Source: CAVWSM01 sp963757805
GTDB lineage: Bacteria; Actinomycetota; Actinomycetes; Jiangellales; Jiangellaceae
Length of the DNA stretch: 64,000 nucleotides
Assembly (NCBI GenBank): GCA_963757805.1
Contig: CAVWSM010000025.1
Location: 62,001 to 126,000, forward strand
Direction: 5' to 3'
A program made the translations under genes and the position numbers. This document shows positions 52,201 through 63,567 of the stretch, piece by piece (within the stretch, counting starts at the first letter, position 1; each line of letters opens with the position of its first letter). A model generated the notes under the pieces. That model was given only the letters and a program-made list of their open reading frames with translations, was not told the origin of the DNA and searched no databases.

Positions 52201-55200
52201 GGCCTGCCCGCCGAATGCGAGCTGCTCTCGGCACGACTTCGCCTCTACTCCGAGGGTGCGCCTGGACGGACTCTCGAAGCGGCGCCCATCGCCGACCCGT
52301 GGGGTGAGAACACCGTCACCTGGCTCAACCAGCCGACTACCAGCGGCACCCCGGCGACCGCCACGTCCGGCATCGGCCACCGGGAATGGGACGTCACGGC
52401 TCACGTGAGCGCCATGCTCGCCGGCGACCTCACGAACAACGGATGGCTGATCCGGGACTCCGTGGAGGAAGCCCCGCAGGGCGAGGAGCAGTCCTTCTCC
52501 AGCCGCAACACACCGATCGAGCCGGACGCACCACCGGAGGTGCCGCAGCTGGTGCTGCGGTTCGACGTGCCCGACGCTCCCGCGCCGCCAGCCCCACCGG
52601 CGCCGACACCCGCGCTGGTGAGCTGCGGCCAGGTGCTCACCGAGAGCACCCTCGTCCTCAACGACCTGTTCGACTGCCCGCTGGACGGCCTGGTCATCGG
52701 CGCGCCGAACATCCACGTCGATCTCAACGGCCACAACATCGACGGCCTCGGCTACATGGAGCACCAGATCGTCACGCCGTCACCCATCGAGCCCCCTGAG
52801 GAAGGGCTCCCTGCAGGCGTGCGCAACCTCGGTTACGAGAACGTCGTCGTCTCCAACGGAACGATCCAGGAGTTCGGCTATGGCGTGCTGCTCATGGCGG
52901 GCACGCGGTTCAACACGTCGAGGGCCTACACGTCAACGGCAACGCCACAGCCGGCGTCGAGCTGGCCGACGCCGACGACGGTCGCAACGGCAACACCGTG
53001 CGAAACAACGCGTTCGAAGGGAACGAGATCGGCGTCTCGCTGATGATCGGCTCGGAGAACAGTCTCGTCGAGAACAACACCTTCACCGGAAACCTCGGGC
53101 TCGGCATCTTCCTGTTCGACGCCAGCGGCCACCGGATCGCCAACAACGTGATCAGCGGCGCCATCGCGACCGATCCGGCCCTGAACAGCGACGGTGGCAT
53201 GCGACTCGAGGGCGCCACCGACAACGTCATCGTCGTCAACACCCTGGTCGAGACCGGTGACGCCGGCTTAGTCATCAGCGCCGGTTCACACCGCAACCTC
53301 GTCGAAGGCAACACCATGTCCCACGCCGGGGACGCCGGCGTGACGATCGAGGACTCCGACGGCAACCGCGTCATCGCCAACATCTCCCACCTCGGCTCGG
53401 ACGCCGGGATCAGCCTCAACGGATCGAACGGCAGCGAGATCCGAGGCAACGACGTGCGCTTCAACCCCGGCGGGATCCAACTCGAGAACTCCAACGGAAA
53501 CGTGATCGAGTCCAACACCGCTGGGCTGGGCGACGGCACCGGCATCGAGGTCGACGGCATCACCAACCGGATCAGCTTCAACGTCGTGGACGGCAACAAC
53601 GGCGGCGGCATAGCGGTCGCCGGCGACGCGGTCGACGCGCTCGGCAACCCCAACCCCGCGCTCGGCAACCGCATCGAGCACAACACCGCGCATAACAACG
53701 GCAGCGACGGCATCGCTGTCGGAGGCGTCGGCCACACGGTCGGCGGCAACGCGGCCAACAACAACGACGGGTGGGGCATCTCGGTCGACGCGGACAATGT
53801 CGACGGCGGCGGCAACACCGCCAACGGCAACACCGAGCCCGACCAGTGCACCGGGGTGGTCTGTGCGCCAGGAACAGCCGTGCCGACGCTCGACCCCGAC
53901 ATCACCGCGCCGGACACGACCATCACCGAGGGTCCGGCGAACCCGACCAGCGGCTTCCAGACCGCCCGCTTCACGTTCACCGGCACCGACAACGTGGCGC
54001 CGTTGACGGCCCTGCGTTTCGAGTGCCGGCTTGACGCGCCGCCGGACCCACCCGAGGAGCCCGACCCAGATCCCGATCCCCCGGACCCGACCGAGCCACC
54101 CGAGCCGCCGGACATCCCCGAGGGCGAGAACTGGGGGACCTGCGTCAGCCCCAGGGTGTTCCAGTTCATGCCCACGGGTGAGCACAAGTTCGAGGTGCGC
54201 GCCATCGACCCGTTCGGCAACTTCGACGCGACCCCGGCCGAATACGTCTGGGAGGTCGTGCCAGCAGCACCCGGACCGGACTCGATCCCACCCAGCACGA
54301 CGATCTTCGAGCAGCCGGACACCGCAAGCACGAGCTCGACCGCAACCTTCGCGTTCCGCGGCAGCGACAACGCGACCCCTGGTCCGCACCTGAGCTACCA
54401 GTGCCGGCTCGACAGCACCGATGAGGCCGACTTCGCGCCGTGCACCAGCCCGGTGACGCTCTCGAACCTCGCCTTGGGTTCGCACACCTTCGATGTCCGG
54501 GCCGCCGACCTCGCCGGCAACGCCGACCCGACGCCAGCCAGCGTCACCTGGACCGTCGGTGCCGCTCCCACCGACGTCGACCTCCCCGAGACGACGATCG
54601 ACTCCGGGCCGGACTTGACCACCGTGAGCACGGAAGCGACATTCACGTTCTCCACGGACGAGGCGGGAGCCACGTTCGAGTGCTCGCTCGACAACGGCGC
54701 CTTCGTGGCATGCACGTCCCCGCACAGCCTCACGGGGCTGGGCGTCGGTGGCCATACGTTCCAGGTCCGTGCGGTTGACGCAGCAGGCAACGGGGACCCG
54801 ACCCCCGACATGTTCACCTGGACGGTGTCAGCTCCTCCAGTCCTCACGACGGTGAGCTGCGGCCAGGTGCTCACACAGAGCACGCTCTTTGCCAATGATC
54901 TGGTCAACTGCCCGGGCGACGCGCTGGTGATCGGCGCACACGGCATCACCGTCGATCTCGACGACCACACCATCGACGGAACGAACCTCGGGTTTGGGAT
55001 CCGCAACGACGGGTTCGACTCGGTCACCATCACGAACGGCACCGTCAATGAATTCGATGTGGGCGTCTTCCTCAACACGGGTTCGGCAGCCAACATCGTC
55101 TCTACGCTTACCCTGCAGCTCAACCAGATGGCCGGCGTCCAGCTCTCCAACGCCGACGACGGCGTCAACGGCAACACGATCCGCATGAACACCTTCGCCG

Positions 55201-58200
55201 GCAACGCCCATGGGATATGGCTGCTCAACGGCACCCAGGGCACAGTCCTCCACGACAACATCGTGAGCGGCAGCAGCCTGGACGGCGTGTTCGTCCAGAA
55301 CGCCAGCGGCAATCGCCTCGAGGGAAGCGTCATCACCACGTCGAGCGGCATGGCCATCCGGCTCGAGGGCGCCCGTGACAACACGATCATCGACAACCTG
55401 GTCAACGACGCGTCCGGCGCGGCCATCGGCCTGCAACTCGCGTCTAACAACAACCGAGTCGAGCGCAACGTCCTCGAGAACAGCGAGCTGGGGATCCACG
55501 TCCTCGACTCCGACCGCAGCCACCTGGTCGACAACGACGCCAGCCTCATGGGTGGCGTGGGAGTGCTGCTGGAGAACGCTCAGGACAACGTCGTCAGCGG
55601 CAACGACCTGCGGTCCAACAGCGGCGGCATTCAGCTGCTCAACTCGACGGGCAACCGCATCGAGGCGAACGACGCAAGCGAGGGCGGAGGCACGGGCATC
55701 TCGCTCGAGGCCCTTTCCCTGGGCAACGTCCTGGTCGGCAACATCGCCAGCGCCAACGACTCCGAGGGCATCTACATCGGCGACCCAGCCCCTCCGGGAC
55801 TCGGCAATCTGATCGATGCCAACATCGCCAACAACAACGCCGCCGATGGCATCACCGTGAACGACGTCGGCCACATGATCCGCGGCAACGTCGCCAATAA
55901 CAACGGTGGCTGGGGCATCTACGCCGCCCTTGGCACCGTCGCCGGCGCCAACATCGACGGCGGGCAGAACTCTGCCCAAGGCAACATCGGGGGCGCGCTT
56001 GACCCGTTGACCCTGCGGCCACTTCAGTGCTTCGGCGTGAGCTGCGACGGCGGTCCGTCGCTGCCCGTCGACCCGACAGCGCCAGACACCGCGATCGCCT
56101 CCGGTCCCAGCGATCCGACGAGCTTCACGAGTGCCACGCTGCACTTCACCGGCAGCGACAACGCCACCACGGTCACCTTCCAGTGCCGGCTCGACAGCCA
56201 GGCCTTCGTGCCCTGCACCAGCCCGCAGACCTACACCGACCTGGCCCTCGGCGAGCACACGTTCGAGGTCCGCGCCGTCGACTTCTCCGGCAACATCGAC
56301 CTGACCCCGGCCGTCCACACGTGGACGATCGAGCCGCTGGCCGACCGGGGTCGCCCCGGACACGACCATCGACTCCGGGCCCGACTTCACTACGGTGCAG
56401 ACGACTGCGAGCTTCACGTTCTCCGCCAACGAGGAGAATGTCACCTTCCAGTGCAAGCTCGACACGGGGCGCATTCGAGCGGTTGCGCGTCGCCCAGGAG
56501 TACTCCGGCTTGGCCGCCGGCCCGCACACGTTCCAGGTGCGAGCGGTCGACAACGAAGGCAACACGGACTCGTCGCCGGCCACGCACGCGTGGACGGTCA
56601 CCTCGCCACCCGCGTCCGCCACCGTGAGCTGCGGCCAGGTGATCACCCAGAGCACCCTGGTCACCAACGACCTGCCTCGACTGCCTCGGCAACGGGCTGG
56701 TCATCGGCGCCAGACGGGATCACCGTCGACCTCGACGGCCACACGCTCGACGGCACCGGCCTCGGCGTCGGCATCCTCAACAACGGCTTCGACAGGGTCA
56801 CCATCACCAACGGGTCCGTGCAGGAGTTCGACTTCGGCGTCCAGCTCGGCGCCGGGACCGCGAACAACATCGTGTCCTTCCTTGCGCTGCAACCTCAACC
56901 AGGAGGCCGGCATCCAGCTTGTCCGACGCCGACAACGGCACGCATGGGCAACACGATCCGCGCCAACGACATCGTCGGCAACAACACCGGCATCCTGATC
57001 GCACGGCACGCAGGGCACGCCTGGTTCGTCGACAACACCGATCGGCACCACGGCGACGACGGCATCCGCCTCGAGACTTCGAGCGGCAACCGGGTCGAGG
57101 GCAACCGGTGACCGAGTCCAGCGGCGCCGGCATCGCCCTCGACGGGTCGAGCGGCAACACGCTGGTCGGCAACAACCTGGCCGCCAACGCCGGCGGCGGT
57201 GTGAGCCGCTCGCCAACCTCGGACCCTCCAACGACAACCTCGTCGACAGCCAACACGATCGCCACCAGCGGCGGCCCGGGATCGCGTCATCGAGTCCAAC
57301 GGCAACGACCTCATCGACAACATCGTCAAGCATCGGCGCCGGCGGCATCGTCCTCGACAACGCCAACAACGGAGTGGTCCGCGGCAACGACGTCCGCTTC
57401 AACGCCGGCGGCATCGAGGTCAGCGACTCCAGCGGCAACCTGATCGAGGGCAACAACGCCAGCGCCACCAGCGGCGGAGGCATCGCGCTCTCGGGCCTCT
57501 CGCTCGGCAACGTCGATCGCGCGGCAACGCCGCAAGTGGCAACTCCGGCGACGGGCATCGAGTCGCCGACGCCGCACCGCCTGGCCAAGGCAACCTGATC
57601 GAGGGCAACGTCGCCAACAGCAACAGCGGCGACGGCATCGTCGTCGGCAGCCGGCCACACCGTCACTGGCAACACCGTCAACTTCAACGACGGTTGGGGC
57701 ATCCTGGCCGAGCCTGGCGCGATCGACGGCGGCGGCAACGAGGCCACCGGCAACGCCGAGCCGACCCAGTGCTCGGGCGTCGTCTGCGAGATCGGACGTA
57801 GCCCCCGGGGCACCCGACACCGCAGATCGGCCTGCGCCCGATCGACCCGAGCAACAGCCACAACGCGCTCTTCACGTTCATCGGCACCGACGACACGACG
57901 CCGCTGGTCGACCTCGGCTTCGAGTGCCGCCTGGACAGCACCGACGAGCTCGACTGGGTGGAGTGCGGCAACCCGCAGGAGTACTTCGAGCTCGCGCCCG
58001 GCACGCACACGTTCGAGGTCCGAGCCGTCGACCTCGCCGAGCAGGTCGACCCGACCCCGCGCCACCTACACCTGGACGTACGAGCCGCTGCCCTGGACGT
58101 TGCAGCCCGGACACGTTCATCGAGCTGCACCCGCCGCTCGAGACGTCGGGGCTGCTCGAGGGCGATCTTCACGTTCTCGTCCAACGAGCCGGACGTGACG

Positions 58201-61200
58201 TTCGAGTGCTCGCTCGACGGCGAGCCGTTCGAACCGTGCGAGTTCGCCTTCGAGTCGAGTTCGAGCGATGCACCCAGACCGGTCGTAGCACACCTTCCAG
58301 GTGCGTGCCACCGACTTCGAAGGCAACATCGACCTGTCACCCGGCCACCTACACATGGACGGATCCTCGGGCCATCCACCGAGGTCATCGCCGGTCCAGC
58401 CTTCGAGCCCGGCGTTCCGGGTGGTCCCGGCGAGCCGCCGGAGCCGCCGACCGGAGGCGAGACTGAGGACACGACTGCGACGTTCGAGTTCGTGGCCAAC
58501 GTGGCCGACGCGACGTTCCTTTGCTCGCTCGACCTGGCCCGAATTCACCGAATGCACGTCGCCCGTCACCTACACCGGGCTTGCGATCGGCGAGCACATC
58601 TTCCGCGTGCTCGCGACCGACTCCGACGGCGTTGTTCAGGCAGAGCCGACCGAGTACGAATGGACGGTCATCCCCGATCTGGACGTAACGGCACCGGACA
58701 CCACCATCACCGGTGGACCGGCCGACCCGAGCGGCTCGGTGACCTTCACCTTCGCCGGTTCTGACAATGTGACGGCGCCGTCCGGCCTGGAGTTCGAGTG
58801 CAGCCTGGACGACCCGACCGACGCTGGGTTCGCTACGTGCACCAGCCCGTGGACCTACCCGAACCCAGATGCCCCTGAGCCGCTGTCGGTTGGATCCCAC
58901 ACGTTCTACGTGCGCGCCATCGACCTCGAGGGCAACATCGACCAGTCGCCTGCCGAGCTGCCGTTCGAGTTCACCGGCGACACGATCGCGCCGGTGACGA
59001 CGATCACCATGGGGCCACCGGCACAGACGGCCCTCACCGACGTGGCGTTCACGTTCTCGGCCAACGACCCGTTCCCGCAGTTCGAGTGCTTGGTGGACGG
59101 GGCGGCTGCCTTCGAGCCTTGCACGTCGCCGCACGAGGTCCAAGGCGTCCTTCCAGGCCCGCACGAGCTACAGGTCCGGGCCACCGACTTCGCCGGAAAC
59201 ATCGGCGCGGCGGCGTCAAACACCTGGACAGTTATCGGCCCACCGGAGACGACGATCGGTTCCGGGCCACCGCTGACTGGCGCTGGAACGACGGCAACGT
59301 TTGAGTTCTCGTCCGACCAAGCCGGCTCGACATTCCAGTGCTCGCTCGACGGCGCACCGTTCGCGGCGTGCACGTCGCCGGTCACCCACACCGGCCTGTT
59401 CGGCGGCCTCCACCAGTTCGAGGTGCAGGCGAGGAACACGTTCCTGCTCTTCGACGAGTCGCCCGCCGTATACGAATGGACGGTCGACGCACCGCCGCCC
59501 TCGCCACCGGAGACGACCATCAACTCCGGGCCGGCGCTGCTCACCGAGAGCACCAGCGCAACCTTCACGTTCTCGGCGGACCAGCCCGGGTCGACCTTCA
59601 CATGCTCACTCGATGAGGCATTGCCCGCACTGTGCACGTCGCCCGTCACCCTCACAGGTCTGACGGTGGGCGACCACACCTTCGAGGTGGCGGCGACTGA
59701 CGCCGAGGGCGAGATCGACCTGTCGCCGGCCAGCCACGAATGGACCGTCGAAACGCCGACGCCGCCACAAACCACGATCGGCACCGGGCCGCCGGCCGCC
59801 ACGTTGTCCACCAGCGCCTCGTTCACCTTCTCGGCAAGCGAGCCGTCGACCTTCCAGTGCTCGCTCGACAATGCGGCCTTCAGTGCTTGCACTTCGCCCG
59901 TGGAGCTGACCGGCCTGGCCGCAGGCCCGCACACCTTCCGGGTGCAGGCCACAGACCTCAACGGAAACCCTGACACGAGTCCCGCCAGCGTGACGTGGAC
60001 GATCACCACCTGCGGCACGACCACCACTGTGACCGCCAACGCCGACAGTTGGCTCGAGGAGGCCAGCCCGACGAGCAACAAGGGCACCGACTCCGACCTG
60101 AAGGTCAAGTCGCAAGGCCCGAACGGCAACTTCCGTGCCATCGTGCGGTTCCCGCTCCCCGCCGCGCCGCCCGCAGGCTGCGTGGTGGAGTCGGCCACCC
60201 TGCGGATGTTCGCTTCCTCGTCCGCGCCGGGACGCACCCTTGCGGCAGCGGCGGCTGGCGGGCCATGGGCCGAGAACACCGTAACCTGGGCCAACCAGCC
60301 CAGCGCCAACGGGGATCCGGCGACCGTGGGCTCCGGTCAGGGCTGGCGGGAGTGGAACATCGCGGCTCAGCTGCAAGCCCTGTTCGACTCTGGGGCTAAC
60401 AACGGCTTCCTGATCCAGGACGCCAACGAGGGCGGGCCCGGTGCCGAGCAGTCGTTCAATAGCAGGACGCATAGCCAGAACCGGCCGCAGCTCGTGTTCC
60501 GGTTTGCCGAAGCCCCGCCACCGCCACCGCCGGACACGACGCCGCCGGATACGACCATCGGTTCCGGACCGCCTGCCTCCACGTCAGCGACCACCGCGAG
60601 CTTCACGTTCACGTCGAATGAGAGCGGCACCTTCCAGTGCTCGCTCGACCAGGGTTCGTTCGTCGGTTGCACCTCGCCCCAGAGCTACACCGGCGTGGCC
60701 GTCGGTCCGCACACCGTCCGCGTGCAGGCCACAGATACCGCCGGCAATATCGAAGAGCTCCCGGCGAGCCACTCGTGGACGGTCACCACGCCACCGGTGA
60801 ACTGCGGATCGGCCACCACCGTCACCGCAGTCGCCGACGCCTGGGTCGACCAGAGCAGCCCAGGCACCAACAAGGGCACCGACTCGAGCCTCAAGGTCAT
60901 GTCCAAGAACGGCAACAGCAACCTGCGCTCGCTCGTACGGTTCGACCTGCCGGCCGTACCGGCGGGATGCGTCATTCAGTCGGCGACGCTTCGGCTGAAC
61001 GCCGGGTCGGCAGTGTCCGGCCGGACCCTGCAGGCCCTGCAGGTGGGGTCTGCATGGACCGAGTTCGCGGTCACGTGGGCCAACCAGCCTGCAACCCTTG
61101 GGGCAGCTGTCACGACGCCGTCCGGCAACGGCTGGCGCGAGTGGACCGTGACGTCGCAGGCCCAGGCCATGTACGCACCCGGCGCGAACCACGGGTTCCT

Positions 61201-61315
61201 CATCCGCGACGCTGCGGAGAACAGCGCGGCGAGCCCTGAGCAGTCGATCCACAGCCGCGAGAGCGGAAGCAACCGGCCTCAGCTCGTCGTCACATTCGCA
61301 CCCTCCGGCGGCTGA
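49261..61315 (+). CDS. Giant secreted surface protein: CSLREA/beta-helix, Ig-like and DNRLRE modules (about 4,000 codons, frame-disrupted at 52.9 and 56.3-58.6 kb)
   Basis: One intended gene from the GTG at 49261 (GGTGGGGGAC upstream) to 61315. A signal peptide (AAALGAAVLGLVGSMALIPS) precedes a CSLREA-type start (FTVNSTADAVD, GTCTLRAAVQE) and a G/N-rich right-handed beta-helix to about 51400. Then come Ig-like modules of the PDTTIxxGP...FECSLD...CTSP...HTFxVRAxDxAGN type (at least 15), three PbH1/NosD-like blocks starting VSCGQVLTxSTL (52617, 54850, 56623), and three DNRLRE domains (near 52050, 60030 and 60820; VTVPAEADSWIDEGN type). One base is missing near 52916, and at least ten indels are inferred in 56340-58560. 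A hairpin terminator follows at 61333. Anchoring is unknown; no LPXTG motif is seen. Confidence 0.8.
52617..53880 (+). repeat. Beta-helix module copy 1 (VSCGQVLT type)
   Basis: Begins VSCGQVLTESTLVLNDLFDC and VIGAPNIHVDLNGHNIDG, then N/G-rich rungs (ENNTFTGN, HRIANNVISG). The same opening recurs at 54850 and 56623, so the block is an intragenic duplication. Confidence 0.75.
54850..56070 (+). repeat. Beta-helix module copy 2 (VSCGQVLT type)
   Basis: VSCGQVLTQSTLFANDLVNC, then VIGAHGITVDLDDHTIDGT, with the same rung pattern and a preserved end (NNNGGWGIYAA against NNNDGWGISVD of copy 1). Confidence 0.75.
56623..57790 (+). repeat. Beta-helix module copy 3 (indel-rich)
   Basis: VSCGQVITQSTLVTNDL opens the third copy; VDLDGHTLDGTGLGVGILNN follows in the next frame. 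Repeated frame changes make rung counting unreliable. The ending (GWGILAEPGAIDGGGN, CSGVVCE) matches copies 1 and 2. Confidence 0.65.
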
Positions 61316-61332
61316 TCGTCGGCGGGTAGCCC

Positions 61333-61374
61333 GCACTCACGCCAGTGACGGCCCCCCTTCACTGGCGTGAGTGC
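61333..61374 (+). terminator. Strong hairpin after the giant gene
   Basis: A perfect 16-bp stem, GCACTCACGCCAGTGA (61333-61348) and TCACTGGCGTGAGTGC (61359-61374), with a 10-nt C-rich loop, 18 nt after the stop. It lacks a long T tract, but its strength and position fit termination of the giant mRNA. Confidence 0.8.
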
Positions 61375-61436
61375 CTGTCTAGGGAGGCGCACCCATGAAG
61401 CCACGTACCATCGGCGTGGCCAGGTGCGAGGCGGCG

Positions 61437-61464
61437 GATGAGAGTGCTCTCATCTGCCACTCAT
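61437..61464. promoter_or_regulatory. Near-palindrome and direct CTCAT repeats upstream of the kinase
   Basis: GATGAGAG (61437-61444) and CTCTCATC (61447-61454) form an 8-bp palindrome with a 2-bp centre. CTCAT also occurs at 61449-61453 and 61460-61464, an 11-bp period typical of OmpR-type binding. It lies about 45 bp before the kinase start. Position and spacing suggest autoregulation by an OmpR-type regulator not seen in this window. Confidence 0.45.
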
Positions 61465-61498
61465 GCGCCGCTAATCTGTCGAACGGACTCTAGCGCCC

Positions 61499-63109
61499 AT
61501 GACCGACCCACCACCTGGGCGGCGGCGCTGGGCTGCGTCCGTTCGTACCAAGGTGCTGGCGTCGGTGCTGCTGATGGCTGCCCTTGGCATGACCGTGGCC
61601 GAGCTGACGTCCTTCGTCATCCAGAGCCAACGGCTCGACGCCCGCATCAACGCCGCAATACAGCAAGAGGTGGAGGAGTTTCGCAAGCTGGCCACCGACG
61701 GAGTCGACCCGGAGACCGGCGATGCTTTCACCAGTGTCGAACAGCTGCTGAGGGTCGCGTTGCAACGCAATGTGCCTGACCAGAACGAGACTTACCTGAC
61801 GTTGCTCAACGGCGTTCCCTATCAATACGACTTCGGCGATCGCCCCGTCGCGTTGGAGACGGAACCGGCGGTGCTCGAGCACGTGCGCAGCCTGCCCCCC
61901 GATGCGCCCGTCCAGGTGCGTGAGGTCGAGACAGCGGCGGGAAGAACTCGACTGGTCGTCGTACAGGTCAGCATCGACGGGCAGCCCGCCGTCGGCTCTT
62001 ACGTGGTGGCCTACGGCGTCGATCTCGAGCGGGCACAGCTGGTCGACATCACCCGCACGTACGCAGTGGTCGCACTCGGCTCGCTGTTACTGGTGGCATT
62101 GGTCGGGTGGCTGGTCGCGGGCCGGGTGCTGCGTCCGCTGCGACTGCTCCGGGATGGTGCGCAGCGCATCACCGAGACCGACTGGCTCCAGCAGATCCCG
62201 GTGCGTGGTGACGACGACGTCTCGGGTCTGACCCGCAGCTTCAACTCCATGCTCGACCGGCTGAAGATCGCCTTCGACACCCAGCGCCAGTTCATCGACG
62301 ACGCGGGACACGAGCTGCGCACCCCGATCACCATCGTGCGCGGCCATCTGGAGGTCCTGGACGCGGCAAGCCCGGAAGAGGTGACGGACACCCGCGCGCT
62401 ACTGCTCGATGAGCTGGACCGGATGAGCCGCATGGTGGAAGACCTCATCCTGCTGGCAAAGGCACGCCGGCCCGACTTCGTGCAACCTGGCACGGTCGCG
62501 CTTCCACGCTTCACCGACCAAGTGCTGGACAAGGCGCGTGCGCTTGGTGACCGCCGGTGGGTGCTCGACGCGCGAGCCGAAATGACGGTGCCTGGTGACG
62601 AGCAACGGCTGACCCAAGCGGTGCTTCAGTTGGCCGACAACGCGGTGAAGTTCACTGACCCGGGGACTTCGGTGGCGGTGGGGACCGCGGTGACGGACGA
62701 CGAGACCCACATCTGGGTCCGGGACGAGGGAGGCGGGATACCCGCCGCCGACCAGCACCGAATCTTCGAGCGATTTGCGCGAGCCGAGACTGGTCGCGGA
62801 GTGGACGGCTCAGGTCTCGGTTTGGCCATCGTGGCGGCAATAGCGCAGGCCCATCATGGCCGGGTCAGTGTCGCGTCTGAGCCGGGAATGGGCGCGACCT
62901 TCACTCTGGTGTTGCCCAGGAACAGTGCCTTGTCGCCGGAGCAGTCGCAGGGCCACGAGACTCGCGCTGCTCTGCTGGTGGATCGTCCACGGGCGGGCTC
63001 GAACATGGGAGCCCTTTCATCCGGCTCTCCTGAAGGGCTCATCAACGACGAGCACAGTGAGATGGATCGAGGCATGAATGCGTCGACCGACGCGGGGAGC
63101 AGTCGATGA
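61499..63109 (+). CDS. OmpR-partner sensor histidine kinase with unusual C-terminal tail
   Basis: A 536-residue kinase. An N-terminal helix (KVLASVLLMAALGMTVAELTSF), an extracytoplasmic sensor of about 130 residues (to AYGVDLER) and a second helix near residue 190 precede HAMP. The H box is FIDDAGHELRTPITIVRGHL with His271. N box QLADNAVKF, DEGGGIPAAD and GSGLGLAIVAAIAQAHHG give the ATPase domain. After the ATPase, about 60 residues (from RNSALSPEQS) form an extra tail not typical of the family. No response regulator is adjacent. Its stop overlaps the next gene (ATGA). Confidence 0.9.
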   Translation: MTDPPPGRRRWAASVRTKVLASVLLMAALGMTVAELTSFVIQSQRLDARINAAIQQEVEEFRKLATDGVDPETGDAFTSVEQLLRVALQRNVPDQNETYLTLLNGVPYQYDFGDRPVALETEPAVLEHVRSLPPDAPVQVREVETAAGRTRLVVVQVSIDGQPAVGSYVVAYGVDLERAQLVDITRTYAVVALGSLLLVALVGWLVAGRVLRPLRLLRDGAQRITETDWLQQIPVRGDDDVSGLTRSFNSMLDRLKIAFDTQRQFIDDAGHELRTPITIVRGHLEVLDAASPEEVTDTRALLLDELDRMSRMVEDLILLAKARRPDFVQPGTVALPRFTDQVLDKARALGDRRWVLDARAEMTVPGDEQRLTQAVLQLADNAVKFTDPGTSVAVGTAVTDDETHIWVRDEGGGIPAADQHRIFERFARAETGRGVDGSGLGLAIVAAIAQAHHGRVSVASEPGMGATFTLVLPRNSALSPEQSQGHETRAALLVDRPRAGSNMGALSSGSPEGLINDEHSEMDRGMNASTDAGSSR

Positions 63110-63567
63110 GATCGCCGAAGACCCTCGTTGCCGTGGCCATCGGCGCTGCGCTGGGCGTCAGCGCCAGCGTGGCCATCGCAACGCTGCTGATCCTCAACGA
63201 CAGCTCCGCGCGAGGTAATCAGGGGCCGGCAATCAAGCTCGAGTCGCCGGCACGGTTGAACGGCAGTCCCGGGAACGCCGAGTCTCCAAACGATTCGCGC
63301 GTGGACGCTCCGGCACCTGCTGCACCGCCAACTCCCCAGTTAGCTCCGCAAGCCCCGCTCGGCGGCGATGACGACGACCCGCCCGCTCCCCCGGCTCCAC
63401 CACCACCTGCACCCCCTCAGGACGACGACGCTGACGACGTGCCCGCTCCCGCTCCTCCACCGCCCGCTCCTCCACCGGCGCCGGGCGACGACCATGATGA
63501 CGATGGCCAGGCGCCGGCGCCGGACGACGATTCGTCCTCCGGCGGCTCCGAAGAGTCAGACGACTAA
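63106..63567 (+). CDS. Pro/Asp-rich signal-anchored protein, unknown
   Basis: A 153-residue protein with an N-terminal helix (VAVAIGAALGVSASVAIATL), then a low-complexity stretch of Ala-Pro and Asp runs ending in GGSEESDD. This looks like an acidic, flexible extracytoplasmic spacer that could bind cations. No domain is recognised. ATGA-coupled to the kinase upstream, so likely part of the same signalling unit, and convergent with the partial kinase to its right. Confidence 0.6.
   Translation: MRSPKTLVAVAIGAALGVSASVAIATLLILNDSSARGNQGPAIKLESPARLNGSPGNAESPNDSRVDAPAPAAPPTPQLAPQAPLGGDDDDPPAPPAPPPPAPPQDDDADDVPAPAPPPPAPPPAPGDDHDDDGQAPAPDDDSSSGGSEESDD

Noticed and set aside
50569..54755. Several long minus-strand open frames inside the giant surface gene
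   Set aside because: They lie opposite clear beta-helix and Ig-module coding sequence, and their products are low-complexity Val/Ser/Arg-rich shadows.
49261..61315. Splitting the giant gene into four or five separate proteins at the frame breaks
   Set aside because: Modules continue across each break with no start signal or stop-start spacing, so breaks are better read as indels.
63106..63567. The Pro/Asp-rich gene as a non-coding shadow
   Set aside because: It has an ATG in ATGA overlap, a signal-anchor helix and a stop matching the convergent kinase end, so it was kept as a probable gene, though with low functional certainty.
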